Shown here piece after piece: positions 9,619 to 18,334 of a stretch of DNA of 64,000 bases (position 1 is the stretch's first letter; each line of letters opens with the position of its first letter). This DNA is from Gemmatimonadota bacterium. GTDB taxonomy: Bacteria > Gemmatimonadota > Gemmatimonadetes > Palauibacterales > Palauibacteraceae. The DNA is taken from contig JAJEEM010000032.1 of assembly GCA_022820995.1 (NCBI GenBank), positions 20,234 through 84,233 of the forward strand, in the 5' to 3' direction. The notes below the pieces were generated by a model. That model did no database searches. It saw nothing but the letters and a program-made list of their open reading frames with translations, and was not told the DNA's origin. A program made the translations under genes and the position numbers.

Positions 9619-11019
9619 ATGGAACTCATCACAGGTAAGCACATCTCCCGCCGCATGGCCCTGAAGGGCGTGGGAGCGACGGTGGCGCTGCCGTTCCTCG
9701 ATGCGATGCTGCCGGCCGGCCGGCTGTGGGCCTCCACGAAGTCGCTCACGGACGTGAAGCGGTTCGTGGCCATCGAGATGGTGCACGGCGCCGCCGGCTG
9801 CAACGAGTGGGGCGCGTCGCAGTTCATGTGGTCGCCCGAGAAGGTGGGGCGCGACTTCGACCTCTCGCCGAGCAGCCTGAGCCCGCTCGAGCCGTGGCGC
9901 GACTACCTGACGATCATCTCGAACACCGATGTCGAGAACGCGGAGGCGAAGGCGCCGAAGGAAATCGGCGGCGACCACTTCCGCTCCAGCGCCACCTTCC
10001 TCACGCAGGCGCACGCGAAGCAGACCGAGGGCTCCGACGTATTCGTCGGGACCTCGATGGACCAGTACTACGCGCAGCGCTTCGGGCAGGACACGCCGAT
10101 CCCCTCCATGCAGCTCTGCATCGAGAACGTGGACCAGGCCGGCGGGTGCGCGTACGGCTACGCCTGCGTGTACACCGACACGATCAGCTGGGCCTCGCCG
10201 ACGGAGCCGCTGCCCATGATCCGCGATCCGCGGGCCGCGTTCGACCAGTTGTTCGGGGCCGGCGGGACATCGGAGGACCGGGCCCGGCGCCGGCGCACCG
10301 ACCGCAGCATTCTCGACTGGATCATGGGCGAGGTCGCCGGCCTGAAGCGCGACCTCGGGGCCACGGACCAGCGGCGGCTGGACCAGTACCTCGACAACAT
10401 CCGCGAGATCGAGCGCCGCATCGAGCGCATCGAGGCGTACAACACGAGCGGGGAGACGCGCGAGATCCCCGAGGCGCCGCCAGGCGTGCCGGATGACTTC
10501 GCCGAGCATGTGCACCTCATGTTCGACCTGCAGGCGCTGGCCTTCCAGTCGGACCTCACGCGGGTGTTCTCGTTCAAGCTGGGCCGCGACGGCTCGGGCC
10601 GCGTGTATCCCGGCAGCGGGGTGGACGCCGGCTTCCATCCGGCCTCGCACCACGGCGGCCGCGAAGAGCGCGTGCGGGACTACGAGCAGATCAACCGCTA
10701 CCACGTGAGCATGGTGCCGTACCTGCTCGAGAAGCTGGCCAGCATCGAGGAGCCGGACGGAAACCTGCTCGACAAGAGCATGATCCTGTACGGCTCGCCG
10801 ATGGGCGACTCGAACCTGCACAACCACAAGCGCTGCCCGCTGTTCGTGGTCGGGAAGGCCGGCGGCGAACTCGAAGGCAACATGCACATCAAGGCGCCGG
10901 ACGGGACGCCGATGGCGAACGTGATGCTGAGCCTGATGCACAAGCTCGGTCTGGAGGACATGGAGAGCTTCGGCGACAGCACCGGCGATTTCTCGTTCTC
11001 GGCGGTCGCGCAGGACTGA
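9619..11019 (+). CDS. DUF1552 Tat-exported protein (copy 1)
   Basis: The 466-residue product starts with a twin-arginine signal (SRRMALKGVGATVALPF) and continues as a DUF1552 domain, a family almost always encoded next to DUF1592 heme proteins. Conserved stretches include GGDHFRSSATFLTQAH, GTSMDQ, HPASHHG and YGSPMGDSNLHNH, whose histidines and aspartates suggest a metal site, possibly related to DUF1501/alkaline-phosphatase-like folds (inference). ATG 9619 was preferred because AGGAGG lies seven bases upstream; GTG 9613 is too close to it. It is the middle gene of the cassette and was probably exported folded with a cofactor. Confidence 0.92.
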   Translation: MELITGKHISRRMALKGVGATVALPFLDAMLPAGRLWASTKSLTDVKRFVAIEMVHGAAGCNEWGASQFMWSPEKVGRDFDLSPSSLSPLEPWRDYLTIISNTDVENAEAKAPKEIGGDHFRSSATFLTQAHAKQTEGSDVFVGTSMDQYYAQRFGQDTPIPSMQLCIENVDQAGGCAYGYACVYTDTISWASPTEPLPMIRDPRAAFDQLFGAGGTSEDRARRRRTDRSILDWIMGEVAGLKRDLGATDQRRLDQYLDNIREIERRIERIEAYNTSGETREIPEAPPGVPDDFAEHVHLMFDLQALAFQSDLTRVFSFKLGRDGSGRVYPGSGVDAGFHPASHHGGREERVRDYEQINRYHVSMVPYLLEKLASIEEPDGNLLDKSMILYGSPMGDSNLHNHKRCPLFVVGKAGGELEGNMHIKAPDGTPMANVMLSLMHKLGLEDMESFGDSTGDFSFSAVAQD

Positions 11020-11054
11020 GCCGGCAGGTCGGTCAGAGGGTCGGAGGCAGATCG

Positions 11055-13097
11055 ATGTTGAAGAGAATCGGCAAGGCCGGCCTTCGGGCCGGGATCCTCG
11101 TTGCGCTTTGCGCGACCACGCTGTGGGCGGCCACCGCGATGGATGCCCCCGTCGCGGAGGCAGCCGCGCGAGGGGACATCGAGTCCGTTCGGACGCTCCT
11201 CCGCGACGGAGCGGATGTGAACGCGGCCCAGGGCGACGGGATGACCGCGCTGCACTGGGCGGCCCTGCGGGGCGACGCGGAGATGGTGTCGGTGCTCGTC
11301 TACGCCGGGGCCAACGTCACGTCGACCACGCGTTTGGGCGCCTACACGCCACTCCACCTCGCGAGCAGGGACGGCCGGGCCGGGGCGGTCACCCTCCTGC
11401 TCGAAGCCGGAAGCGACGCCAACGCAGCGACAACGACCGGCGCCACAGCGCTCCACCTTGCGGCGGCGGGCGGGGACGTCCCGACCCTCACCAGCCTGCT
11501 CGAGGCCGGGGCCGAGGTCGGCGCGCAGGAGCAGGCCAACGGTCAGACGCCGCTCCACTTTGCGGCCGCCGCCGGCCGTCTCGAGGCTGTGCAAACCCTG
11601 ATCGCGCACGGCGCGGACGTGTCGGTTGCGTCCCGCGTCCTGGACTTCGTCGAGAAGGCGCGCACCGACAGCGAGGCCCGGGGCCGTCGCCGGGAGGTTC
11701 TGACCGCGATTCGAAAGGCCGAAGCCGAAGCTCGCGGCGAGACCGTGGTGGCCGGGATCACCCGTACAGATACGCCGTCCGGGCAGGAGCCGACCCGGCG
11801 CGAAGCCGCCGACCGGGCGGATCGGGACCAGACGGGCACGGCCCCCGCGACGGGTCAGGGTGCGGGCGCCAATCCCGGCCAGGAGACTCCGCCGCCGGAG
11901 TCCGAGGCCGCGCAGGGCGAGGATCCTCCCGAGCCCGCCGAGGAACCCGAGGAGGCTGAGGAAGCTGAGGAAGCCGCGGGCGAAGAAGAGTCCCCCGAAG
12001 CAGAAGCAGAGGAGATTCCCGAAGAGCCGGCGGAGGAAGAGGAGGCTGCCGAGGAACCGGCAGAGAAGCCGGAAGAGGAGACGACGCCTGCGCCGCGGCC
12101 GCTGAGCTACTCGGACATCGTCGGCAAGCAGGGCGGCATGACCGCGCTCCACTACGCGGTTCGCGAAGGCCACTTCGAGACCGTCAAGGCCCTCCTCGCG
12201 GCGGGCGCGGACATCGACGGACGGACGGGGGGCGACGAGAGCACGCCGCTCGTCGTCGCCACCGTGAACGGGCACTACGACCTCGCCGGCTGGCTGCTGG
12301 AGCAGGGGGCGGACCCGAACCTGGCCAGCGAAGACGGCGTGGCTCCGCTCTACGCGACGATCGCCAACCGCTGGGCGCCCAAGGCGCTGTACCCGCAGCC
12401 CACCGCGTTCCGGCAGCAGGAACTCGATTACATGGAGCTGATGGAGATGCTCCTCGCCGCCGGGGCGGATCCGAACGCGCGCGTGAACACGCACATCTGG
12501 TATTCGGCCTACAACTTCGACCTGCTCGGCGTGAACTTCAGCGGCGCGTCGCCCTTCTGGCGCGCCGCGAAGGCGCTCGACATCCCCGCGATGAGAATGC
12601 TCGTGGCGGCCGGGGCCGACCCGCATATGCCGACGAAGAAGGCTCCCGAGCGCCGTCGCCGGTCCTCCGACGATGACGACGAGGAAGAAGATCCGAGTGG
12701 ACTGCCGCCGGTCGAGGTCGGGGGGCCGGGCATCCCGCCGCTCGTCGCAGCCGCGGGATACGGCTACGGGCGCTCACGCACGGGCAACCAGCACCGGCAT
12801 CGGCCCGATGAGTGGATGGCCACGGCCAGATACCTCGTCGACGAGCTGGGCGCGGACGTCAATGGCCGCGACTCGGATGGCTTCGGCGCGCTCCACTACG
12901 CCGCGGCGCGCGGCGACAACGAGCTGATCGAGTACCTCGTCGGCAAGGGCGCCGACCCGCTGATCGTGGCCCGCAGCGGCCAGACGACGGTCGACATGGC
13001 GAACGGACCCATCCAGCGCGTGCAGCCGTTCTTCGAGACGATCGCCCTCCTCGAGGGCATGGGCGCGAAGAACAACCACAACTGCCTCAGCTGCTAA
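11055..13097 (+). CDS. Exported ankyrin-repeat protein with acidic linker (copy 1)
   Basis: After a signal peptide (residues ~1-25), 680 residues contain at least four N-terminal ankyrin repeats (TALHWAALRGD, TPLHLASRDG, TALHLAAAGGD, TPLHFAAAAG). A Lys/Arg region follows, then a long Glu/Pro/Ala-rich linker around residues 270-345, and further repeats. The C-terminus is NCLSC, with a CxxC pair. Ankyrin repeats mediate protein binding, so it may scaffold the two upstream proteins in the periplasm or at the surface; this rests on gene order, which is repeated at the right end of the window. A GGAGG site precedes ATG 11055. Its 3' end overlaps the convergent HicB fragment by 11 nt. Confidence 0.9.
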   Translation: MLKRIGKAGLRAGILVALCATTLWAATAMDAPVAEAAARGDIESVRTLLRDGADVNAAQGDGMTALHWAALRGDAEMVSVLVYAGANVTSTTRLGAYTPLHLASRDGRAGAVTLLLEAGSDANAATTTGATALHLAAAGGDVPTLTSLLEAGAEVGAQEQANGQTPLHFAAAAGRLEAVQTLIAHGADVSVASRVLDFVEKARTDSEARGRRREVLTAIRKAEAEARGETVVAGITRTDTPSGQEPTRREAADRADRDQTGTAPATGQGAGANPGQETPPPESEAAQGEDPPEPAEEPEEAEEAEEAAGEEESPEAEAEEIPEEPAEEEEAAEEPAEKPEEETTPAPRPLSYSDIVGKQGGMTALHYAVREGHFETVKALLAAGADIDGRTGGDESTPLVVATVNGHYDLAGWLLEQGADPNLASEDGVAPLYATIANRWAPKALYPQPTAFRQQELDYMELMEMLLAAGADPNARVNTHIWYSAYNFDLLGVNFSGASPFWRAAKALDIPAMRMLVAAGADPHMPTKKAPERRRRSSDDDDEEEDPSGLPPVEVGGPGIPPLVAAAGYGYGRSRTGNQHRHRPDEWMATARYLVDELGADVNGRDSDGFGALHYAAARGDNELIEYLVGKGADPLIVARSGQTTVDMANGPIQRVQPFFETIALLEGMGAKNNHNCLSC

Positions 13098-13323
13098 GCC
13101 GCCCGCTCCCGAGGGGTTTCCCGGGTTCAATCCCGTCTTCCTCGCACCAGGCGAGATATTCATCAATAGAGCGGTGAAACTCCTGGCGTAGCTGCTTCGT
13201 GTCCGTCGCCTCAAACGTCGCGATCGGATACGGACCGCTGTTGACGACCCGCCCGTGGAGGACGTTGCTCGAGTCGTCGGACCCCACGGCAGCCAGGTAT
13301 CCTTTGTATTCGATGACGCTCAA
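13087..13323 (-). pseudogene. HicB-like antitoxin, C-terminally truncated
   Basis: The 78-residue product matches the HicB N-terminal domain pattern: MSVIEYKGY, LHGRVVN, TFEATDTKQLRQEF, SIDEYLAWCEEDGIEPGKP. Family members normally continue past SGRL into a ribbon-helix-helix DNA-binding segment of ~30 more residues; here the frame stops two residues after GSGRL, exactly where it meets the end of the ankyrin gene. HicB proteins neutralise HicA or other toxins and bind their own promoter. Without the DNA-binding tail, autoregulation should be lost. Its start overlaps the stop of the upstream NYN gene by 4 nt, so the two were one operon. No hicA is visible. Confidence 0.65.
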
Positions 13324-13962
13324 GATTGACGGCTCGCTGGGAAAACGTAGTCGGAATGGATGCGAAGTTCCTCGGCCCCCGGATTCGAAAGACTGTCCAG
13401 ATAGACTTGTAGCCCCTCCCGTCGTGCCAGCTTGAGGGCGGGCACCATGTCCGCGTCGGCAGTGACGACTACGACATGACCGACGAGGCGCTTGAATGCG
13501 AGGGAGGCGATATCGAGGCCGATGCGCATGTCAACGCCTTTCTGCTTCAAGTTTGGACGAATGTTCATCAGCTGTAAGGGGTCGCGGTTTGCCTTCCATC
13601 AAGGACCTGGCCACGCTCCTTTTGATTCGCCAACCCTGAGCAACCACATCCCCTCTGCGTACAGCAACGTACGGTTCCCGTTCCAGGTCTCGGTGCAGTT
13701 GCTTGGTCTTGCCACCCACACTTGGGTCAGCGAGTAGCGTGTCGATCTTGTTCATGGGGTTGATTCTCTTCCCGGAAGGCGGATCGGCGGTGTAGTAGAA
13801 GACCCGGTAGAGCGGGGCCGAGATTCCCCGGGAAGCAAGGTGGTCGACGATATCGCGCACATGACCGATAACGTCTCGCGCCTCGGCCGGCTCATCCCGA
13901 CGTGACTCGATGTCGCGTCGGAGGAACTCTCCGTCGATCAGGATGGCCAGGCGGGTTGTCAT
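13320..13962 (-). pseudogene. NYN (LabA/DUF88-type) RNase-like gene with a one-base frameshift
   Basis: The first 143 codons from ATG 13962 give an NYN/PIN-like start (RLAILIDGEFLRRD) and the frame fails after LTADE. The second half (NIRPNLKQKGVDMRIGLDIA, then VVVVTADADMVPALKLARREG) continues in another frame to 13320. Removing one T from the TT at 13564-13565 restores LTADDIRPNL, so a single-base insertion splits a gene of ~213 residues. Conserved acidic positions (ILIDGE, GLDIA, ADADM) match the metal site of NYN nucleases, which cleave RNA. It is coupled to a HicB-like gene downstream. A sequencing error is possible. Confidence 0.75.
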
Positions 13963-14009
13963 GCGGGATCCAAGATTCGTTGCAGCACGATCGAAGAAAT
14001 CCGACAGAA

Positions 14010-14076
14010 AAAAATGGCCCCCGCGTCCGTTAGGTAGCCAAACCAGGGTAAGGGCTTGGCCCGGTACGCGGGGGCC
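14010..14076 (-). terminator. Long stem-loop with poly-U, reading leftward
   Basis: On the minus strand an 11-bp perfect stem (GGCCCCCGCGT / ACGCGGGGGCC at 14066-14076 and 14016-14026) is followed at once by ATTTTTTT. The 39-nt loop can form an inner GCCAA/TTGGC helix. This is placed to end transcripts of the VOC gene. Nothing else is recognised in 13963-14218. Confidence 0.6.
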
Positions 14077-14218
14077 TCTCGGAGCCTTGCTACCACCAGA
14101 TTACCAACCTTGGGCCTGTAGGCGCAAGCTGCTCGACGCCTCCCGCCAGCCGTTTCTTTTGGGGGCTGCGGGTAGGGTGGAGCGATGTTCCGAAGTCCAA
14201 ATGGAACGAGCCTTTAGC

Positions 14219-14605
14219 TTAAGTTGGAACCCGCTGGGAGACGGAGATGGGGTAGCCGTCTGGGTCCCGGAGGGTGAACTCGATGGAGCGGGCGTTCGGG
14301 TTCAGGTGCGGCTCGTCGAGACAGTCGGCGCCCATGGCGCGGGCGCGCTCGAAGACGGCCTGCGCATCCTCGGTGTAGAAGTAGAGAAGGAGGCCTCGGC
14401 CGGGCGTCCCCTCCTCCGGATCCGTCATCCCCGGGTGGGCCTTGAACTCGCGGTGGTGCAGCATGAGTTCGACGCTTCCGTCCGGCGCGAGGAGTCGCTC
14501 GAAGTGATGGCCGCCGCGCCCGCTCACGAAGCCGAAGAGTTCGACATACCAGGCTGAACTCGCCGCCACGTCGCGGACGACCAGCATCGTATGTGGACGC
14601 CCCAT
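14219..14605 (-). CDS. VOC-family (glyoxalase/bleomycin-resistance fold) protein
   Basis: The 128-residue protein is a single vicinal-oxygen-chelate domain: TMLVVRDVAASSAWYVELFGF, a central SVELMLHH, and the C-terminal FTLRDPDGYPISVSQ. Such proteins dimerise around a divalent metal and act as lyases, dioxygenases or antibiotic binders; substrate is unknown. ATG 14605 starts just before the conserved first strand; no strong ribosome site is seen and the frame is open further upstream into the IS end. It lies immediately beyond the predicted right end of the IS110-family element and may have lost or gained its promoter through that insertion. Confidence 0.8.
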   Translation of the reverse strand: MGRPHTMLVVRDVAASSAWYVELFGFVSGRGGHHFERLLAPDGSVELMLHHREFKAHPGMTDPEEGTPGRGLLLYFYTEDAQAVFERARAMGADCLDEPHLNPNARSIEFTLRDPDGYPISVSQRVPT

Positions 14606-14657
14606 GATGGCAAGCTTGGCGTCGAACCGGGGTCGGTGGCATTCGAGTCTGGTACTG

Positions 14658-14875
14658 TCGTATGTCCGGCCTCTTGATGCGGCGCTCGGTGGCCGCGGGC
14701 CTGTATGGTGTTCGTGAGATCGGATCCAAATCGGCGTCGCGGGCTCTCTGGCCCTGATGCTGGTACTGGTTTTTCCGACCCCGTCGTTCCGACCGTTTGC
14801 CCTTACCCGTTCCTGCGTCCTGCTCGCATCTCCCGACAACTGCTCTGATCGTGTTTCTCTCCTTTCGCCGCCGAG
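14658..14875 (-). ncRNA. Candidate bridge (guide) RNA region of the IS110-family element
   Basis: Between the transposase stop and the predicted element end is a non-coding stretch of about 218 nt. IS110-family recombinases use a structured RNA from the element's non-coding end, with one loop for target and one for donor; in IS1111-group elements it lies downstream of the gene. Position and size fit. I did not derive the fold or loops, so this is a placement by family knowledge. Confidence 0.35.
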
Positions 14876-15898
14876 TCAGGCGGCAGCGCGAAGTTGGTAG
14901 GTTTCCTTTTTCGTGCTCAGCGCCCAGACGATGCGTGCCGTTCTGTTGGCGAGCGCCACGGCGACCAGCATCTTCGGCTTGCGCGCCAACATTCCGGCCA
15001 GCCACGGGTCCGGTACCGCGCCGCGTCGGCTCGCCTGTCGGATAACCGCCGTGGCTCCGATGATCAGCAGCCTCCTCAGGTCGCGCTGCCCCATCTTCGA
15101 TATCCTGCCCAGCCTCGGCTTGCCTCCGGTCGTGTGTTGGCGCGGCACGAGACCGAGCCAGGCCGAGAAGTCGCGGCCGCGCCGGAAGCTCTCCATCGGG
15201 GGCGCGAAGGCCTGAATGGCCAGAGCGGTGACCGGCCCGATTCCCGGGATCGTCATCAACCGCGCCGTCTCTTCGTCCTTCCGCGCGCAAGCCCCGAGCT
15301 TCTTGTCCAGCCCACCGATCTTCTCATCAAGTTCTTCGATCTGCCCGAGCAGCAGACGGCCCAGCTCAACGACCTCCTCCGGCAGGACACGGTCCCCATC
15401 TTCCAGCACCCCGGCCAAGCGCCCGAGCCGAGCCCTGCCCTGCGGAGCCACGACACCGAACTCGGCCAGATGACCCCGAAGCGCGTTGATGATCTGGGTG
15501 CGCTGGCGCACCAGAAGGTCACGGGTGTGAAAGAGCATCGCCTGCCCCTGCTGCGCTTCGGTCTTGACCGCGACGAAGTGCATGGTCGGCCGCTCGGCCG
15601 CTTCCGTGATCGCCTCCGCGTCCGCCGCGTCGTTCTTTTGCCGCTTGACGAACGGCTTCACGTAGATCGGCGGAACCAGCCGCACCTCGTGACCGAGTGC
15701 CTCGATCTCCCGCCCCCAGTGGTGGGCGCTGCCGCAAGCCTCCATCGCCACCGTACACGGCGGTTGCGAGGCGAGAAAACTCAGCACCTTTCCCCGGCTC
15801 AGTTTCCTGCGGTATGCGACCGACCCGTCCGGCCGCGCCCCGTGCACCTGAAAGCTGCGCTTTGCAAGATCGATCCCGATGACGCTAACCTTCTCCAT
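14876..15898 (-). CDS. IS110-family transposase (DEDD recombinase)
   Basis: The 340-residue protein has an N-terminal RuvC-like DEDD domain (GIDLAK with Asp10, AMEACG, KNDAADAEAI) and a C-terminal Transposase_20 domain (IPGIGPVTALAI, FSAWLGLVPRQ, ISKMGQRDLRRLLI). It appears full length and intact. The enzyme recombines circular element DNA into targets chosen by a bridge RNA. ATG 15898 is preceded by GAGGGAGGAGG, an excellent ribosome site. No second copy occurs in this window. Family call is firm; the IS1111 subgroup rests on the flanks. Confidence 0.93.
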   Translation of the reverse strand: MEKVSVIGIDLAKRSFQVHGARPDGSVAYRRKLSRGKVLSFLASQPPCTVAMEACGSAHHWGREIEALGHEVRLVPPIYVKPFVKRQKNDAADAEAITEAAERPTMHFVAVKTEAQQGQAMLFHTRDLLVRQRTQIINALRGHLAEFGVVAPQGRARLGRLAGVLEDGDRVLPEEVVELGRLLLGQIEELDEKIGGLDKKLGACARKDEETARLMTIPGIGPVTALAIQAFAPPMESFRRGRDFSAWLGLVPRQHTTGGKPRLGRISKMGQRDLRRLLIIGATAVIRQASRRGAVPDPWLAGMLARKPKMLVAVALANRTARIVWALSTKKETYQLRAAA

Positions 15899-16044
15899 TG
15901 GATGCCTCCTCCCTCAGATGGTCGATTGATCGCTCAGTACCATCTTTGGCACATCGCGATGCCTTCGGGAGGGGGCGTCCACTCCATCGGCGTGAGGCCC
16001 GCACCCGTCGCGGACACGATCGGTTCCCGGCTGCCGGCCGTCGA

Positions 16045-17436
16045 CTAGTGGTTCGAGTTGTTCGTCTGCGCCTGGGCGGCGCGGCGGGCCTCCTCGCGGG
16101 CGGCGACGAGCGCCTCGAACTCCGCGGGGTCCAGGTACGTCACATCGACCCACAGGTGCGCCATCTCGTCGACAGTCCGGTCCCCGTAGTCGACCCACTG
16201 TTCATGGTCGGGGTTGTTCGGGTTCTCCGGCGTATTGTCGTGCCAGGCGGTGATGACGAGCGTCGTGCCTGCGGGGAGGAGCGGGGCGGCGTCCTCCTCG
16301 TAGATGTAGTTGATGTGCCAGTTCCACTGGAAGTTGTCGACCTGGTTGATCAACTCCTTGCGGCCATCCGGATAGATCGCCTCGAGCGACATCGCCTTGC
16401 CGCGCATGTGCATGTGCGGCTGGAAGTTCTCCAGGCGCGCGGGCCAGCGCAGCGTGTGGAAATCCTGTGTGACCGCGACCTCGCCCGGCGGAATGTCGAG
16501 ACCCGTCCGGCCGGTGGCGTTGTAGAACATGAGCCGGGTGCGGTTCCGGGGTTCCTCGCCCTTCGGATAGAACCACACGCCGAGTTCGACGTAGCTGTCC
16601 TCGATCCGCTTGCCCATCGCGTGGAGGTGGACCTCCCAGCGGATCTCGGAGCCGGGGAGCATGACCTTGCCCGCGCCCTCGGGGAAAATCTCGCCCTCCT
16701 TGCCCACGGCCCACTCCATGAAGAGGCCCGGGCCGCCCATCGCGCCCCCGCGCGTGCTCGCCTCGACGATCCCGGCGCTCATGGGGCTCTCCTCCTCGTC
16801 CTGCTGGAGGAAGGCGAGAACGTGGTGGGTGATCGTGCGCGCGTCGTTGCCGGCCGGCTTGATCTCGATCGCCTTCACCCAGCGCGGCTCGGTGAGGCCG
16901 GTCGGCGTGGTCGGCCGCCACCACTTGTCCATCGTCTCGGCTTCGAGGGTGTACGGCTCCGACGCGACGATCAGATCCGGCTCCCCGAAGTCGGCCTTGA
17001 GGCGCCATTCGTTCGGGTCCGGGAACTCGGCGGGCGGCGGGAGGTCCGCGGGATCGCCCTCCACGCGGCCGCCATCGATCCACGCGACGATCGTCTCGAT
17101 CTCCTCGCTCGACAGACTGCGATCGTTCCTGAACTCCTGGATCCCGACCGTCGGGTCGAGGTGCCAGGGCGGCATGATGCGGTCCGAGACCTTCTCGCGG
17201 ATGCCCGACGCCCAGCGGTAGGCGTCCCGGTACGTGAGGAGCGCCATGGGGGCGATCGAGCCCTCCTGGTGACACTCCTGGCAGTTCGCCTGGAGGATCG
17301 GCGCCACGTCCCGGTTGAAGGTCACCTCCCCGGGCCCGCTCTCCTGCGCCTGCGCCGGCCCCGTGGCGCCCGGCGCGCCGAGCGCCGCTGCGATTGCGAT
17401 TGCGGCTCGCGTATGGGAGATCGGAGTCTGTCTCAT
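16045..17436 (-). CDS. Secreted monoheme c protein with copper type II monooxygenase-like domain
   Basis: A signal peptide (cleavage near AQAQ) leads into a cytochrome-like segment with heme site CQECH (Cys52) and DRIMPPWHLD. From ~residue 150 comes a PHM/DBM-type (copper type II, ascorbate-dependent monooxygenase) double beta-sandwich region with His-rich patches ITHHVLAF, EVHLHAMGKR, FQPHMHMRGK and WNWHINYIY, candidates for copper ligands. The length of 463 residues fits related proteins in Gemmatimonadota and Acidobacteria. A periplasmic oxidation fed by the heme is inferred; substrate is unknown. It is the last gene of a run with 17492-18334 and 18331-19245. Confidence 0.85.
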   Translation of the reverse strand: MRQTPISHTRAAIAIAAALGAPGATGPAQAQESGPGEVTFNRDVAPILQANCQECHQEGSIAPMALLTYRDAYRWASGIREKVSDRIMPPWHLDPTVGIQEFRNDRSLSSEEIETIVAWIDGGRVEGDPADLPPPAEFPDPNEWRLKADFGEPDLIVASEPYTLEAETMDKWWRPTTPTGLTEPRWVKAIEIKPAGNDARTITHHVLAFLQQDEEESPMSAGIVEASTRGGAMGGPGLFMEWAVGKEGEIFPEGAGKVMLPGSEIRWEVHLHAMGKRIEDSYVELGVWFYPKGEEPRNRTRLMFYNATGRTGLDIPPGEVAVTQDFHTLRWPARLENFQPHMHMRGKAMSLEAIYPDGRKELINQVDNFQWNWHINYIYEEDAAPLLPAGTTLVITAWHDNTPENPNNPDHEQWVDYGDRTVDEMAHLWVDVTYLDPAEFEALVAAREEARRAAQAQTNNSNH

Positions 17437-17491
17437 GGTCGTGCTCCTCCAGCTTGCCTCGGAAGACGTCCCCGAATTGGAAGGCGTCGCC

Positions 17492-18334
17492 TCACGGGTT
17501 GACGATGACCCGAACGAACCCGTTCGTCCAGCAGCATTGGGCGTGCCCCGCGGCGGAGACGCCCGATCCGTCGTTCGCCCGCACGCGCAGGATGTACTCG
17601 CCGGGCTCGCTGAAGGTGACCGGCGTGATGGCTTCCGCTCCCCTCGATGGGACGCGGGCGGTCCGCTCGCCGAACGTCACGTCGCCCGGACCCTGGTGCT
17701 TGAACCACGTGAGGTTGACCGGCGAGCCGTCGCGGCTCCCGGCGACGAAGTGACTGCGTCCCACGCCGTCGTCCCGAACGTGGACGCTCACGTCGAGCGG
17801 TTCTCCGACCCGGGCTGAAAGGGGGCCTCCCCAGGCGCCGGCCGGTCCCGCGCCTTCCTCGCCCGCTCCGAAGCGGAGGACCGGGGGCGTGTTACCGTCG
17901 CCGGCTTCTCCCTTGAGCGCGTCGATCTGCCAGTCCCGGTGCACATGGCCGGGGACGCGGAGCGTCTGGCCGCGCATCCTCAGCGTCCAGTAGACCTTCC
18001 CCTCGCCGAGATCCGCCGGGACCCGGACGACGAACACCCCGTAGTGGCGACGCGGGGAAAAAGAGGTGGGCTGGGCCCCCTGGTACTCCGCCGGCTCGAT
18101 CGTGTTGTCCGGCCCCAGGGGGACCTCGATCGTCTCGTCGAAGTTGCGGTTGAAGTAGCCGAACGAGAGCGACAGGGTGCCGTCCGCGTTCGGATACCAC
18201 CCCTCGTAGGCGGGGGTCACCGTCTGTCCCCGGCCGCTGGGATTACCGAGAGGGATCTGACCGGCGAGCGGCAGCGCCTCGGCAAACAGCGCCGCGATGA
18301 CCGCAGCGGGCGCCAGGATCCGGGCAGGTCTCAC
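17492..18334 (-). CDS. Secreted protein of unknown function
   Basis: The 280-residue product has an N-terminal signal (AAVIAALFAEALPLAG) and mostly beta-rich sequence such as GTLSLSFGYFNRNFDETIEVPLG, followed by RRHYGVFVVRVP and a C-terminal immunoglobulin-like stretch (EPGEYILRVRANDGSG) ending CCWTNGFVRVIV. I recognise no characterised family; similar proteins accompany heme/copper monooxygenase-like genes in related genomes, from memory only. GTG 18334 overlaps the stop of the creatininase-like gene by 4 nt, so translation is coupled, and the monooxygenase-like gene starts 55 nt later. A role in the same exported pathway is likely. Confidence 0.7.
   Translation of the reverse strand: MRPARILAPAAVIAALFAEALPLAGQIPLGNPSGRGQTVTPAYEGWYPNADGTLSLSFGYFNRNFDETIEVPLGPDNTIEPAEYQGAQPTSFSPRRHYGVFVVRVPADLGEGKVYWTLRMRGQTLRVPGHVHRDWQIDALKGEAGDGNTPPVLRFGAGEEGAGPAGAWGGPLSARVGEPLDVSVHVRDDGVGRSHFVAGSRDGSPVNLTWFKHQGPGDVTFGERTARVPSRGAEAITPVTFSEPGEYILRVRANDGSGVSAAGHAQCCWTNGFVRVIVNP

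Larger units (their letters stand above)
14650..15942. mobile_element. IS110-family (IS1111-like) insertion sequence
   Basis: The transposase gene is flanked by a ~220-nt non-coding region beyond its 3' end and a short one before its 5' end. Subterminal inverted copies of TGGTACTG lie at 14650-14657 and, inverted, at 15935-15942; a third direct copy occurs at 14761. Short subterminal inverted repeats and a long 3' non-coding region match the IS1111 group. Exact ends are not determinable from one copy, since these elements make no target duplication; boundaries may be off by tens of bases. Confidence 0.6.

Noticed and set aside
13120..13155. tRNA 3'-end-like GGGTTCAATCCC followed by TCCTCGCACCA, as in an attachment site
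   Set aside because: These bases encode conserved HicB residues (CEEDGIEPGKP) on the minus strand, and no D-arm or anticodon arm fits upstream.
14016..14076. Integron attC-like site (contains GTTAGGT)
   Set aside because: No matching RYYYAAC partner and no integrase; the 11-bp stem with poly-U reads better as a terminator.
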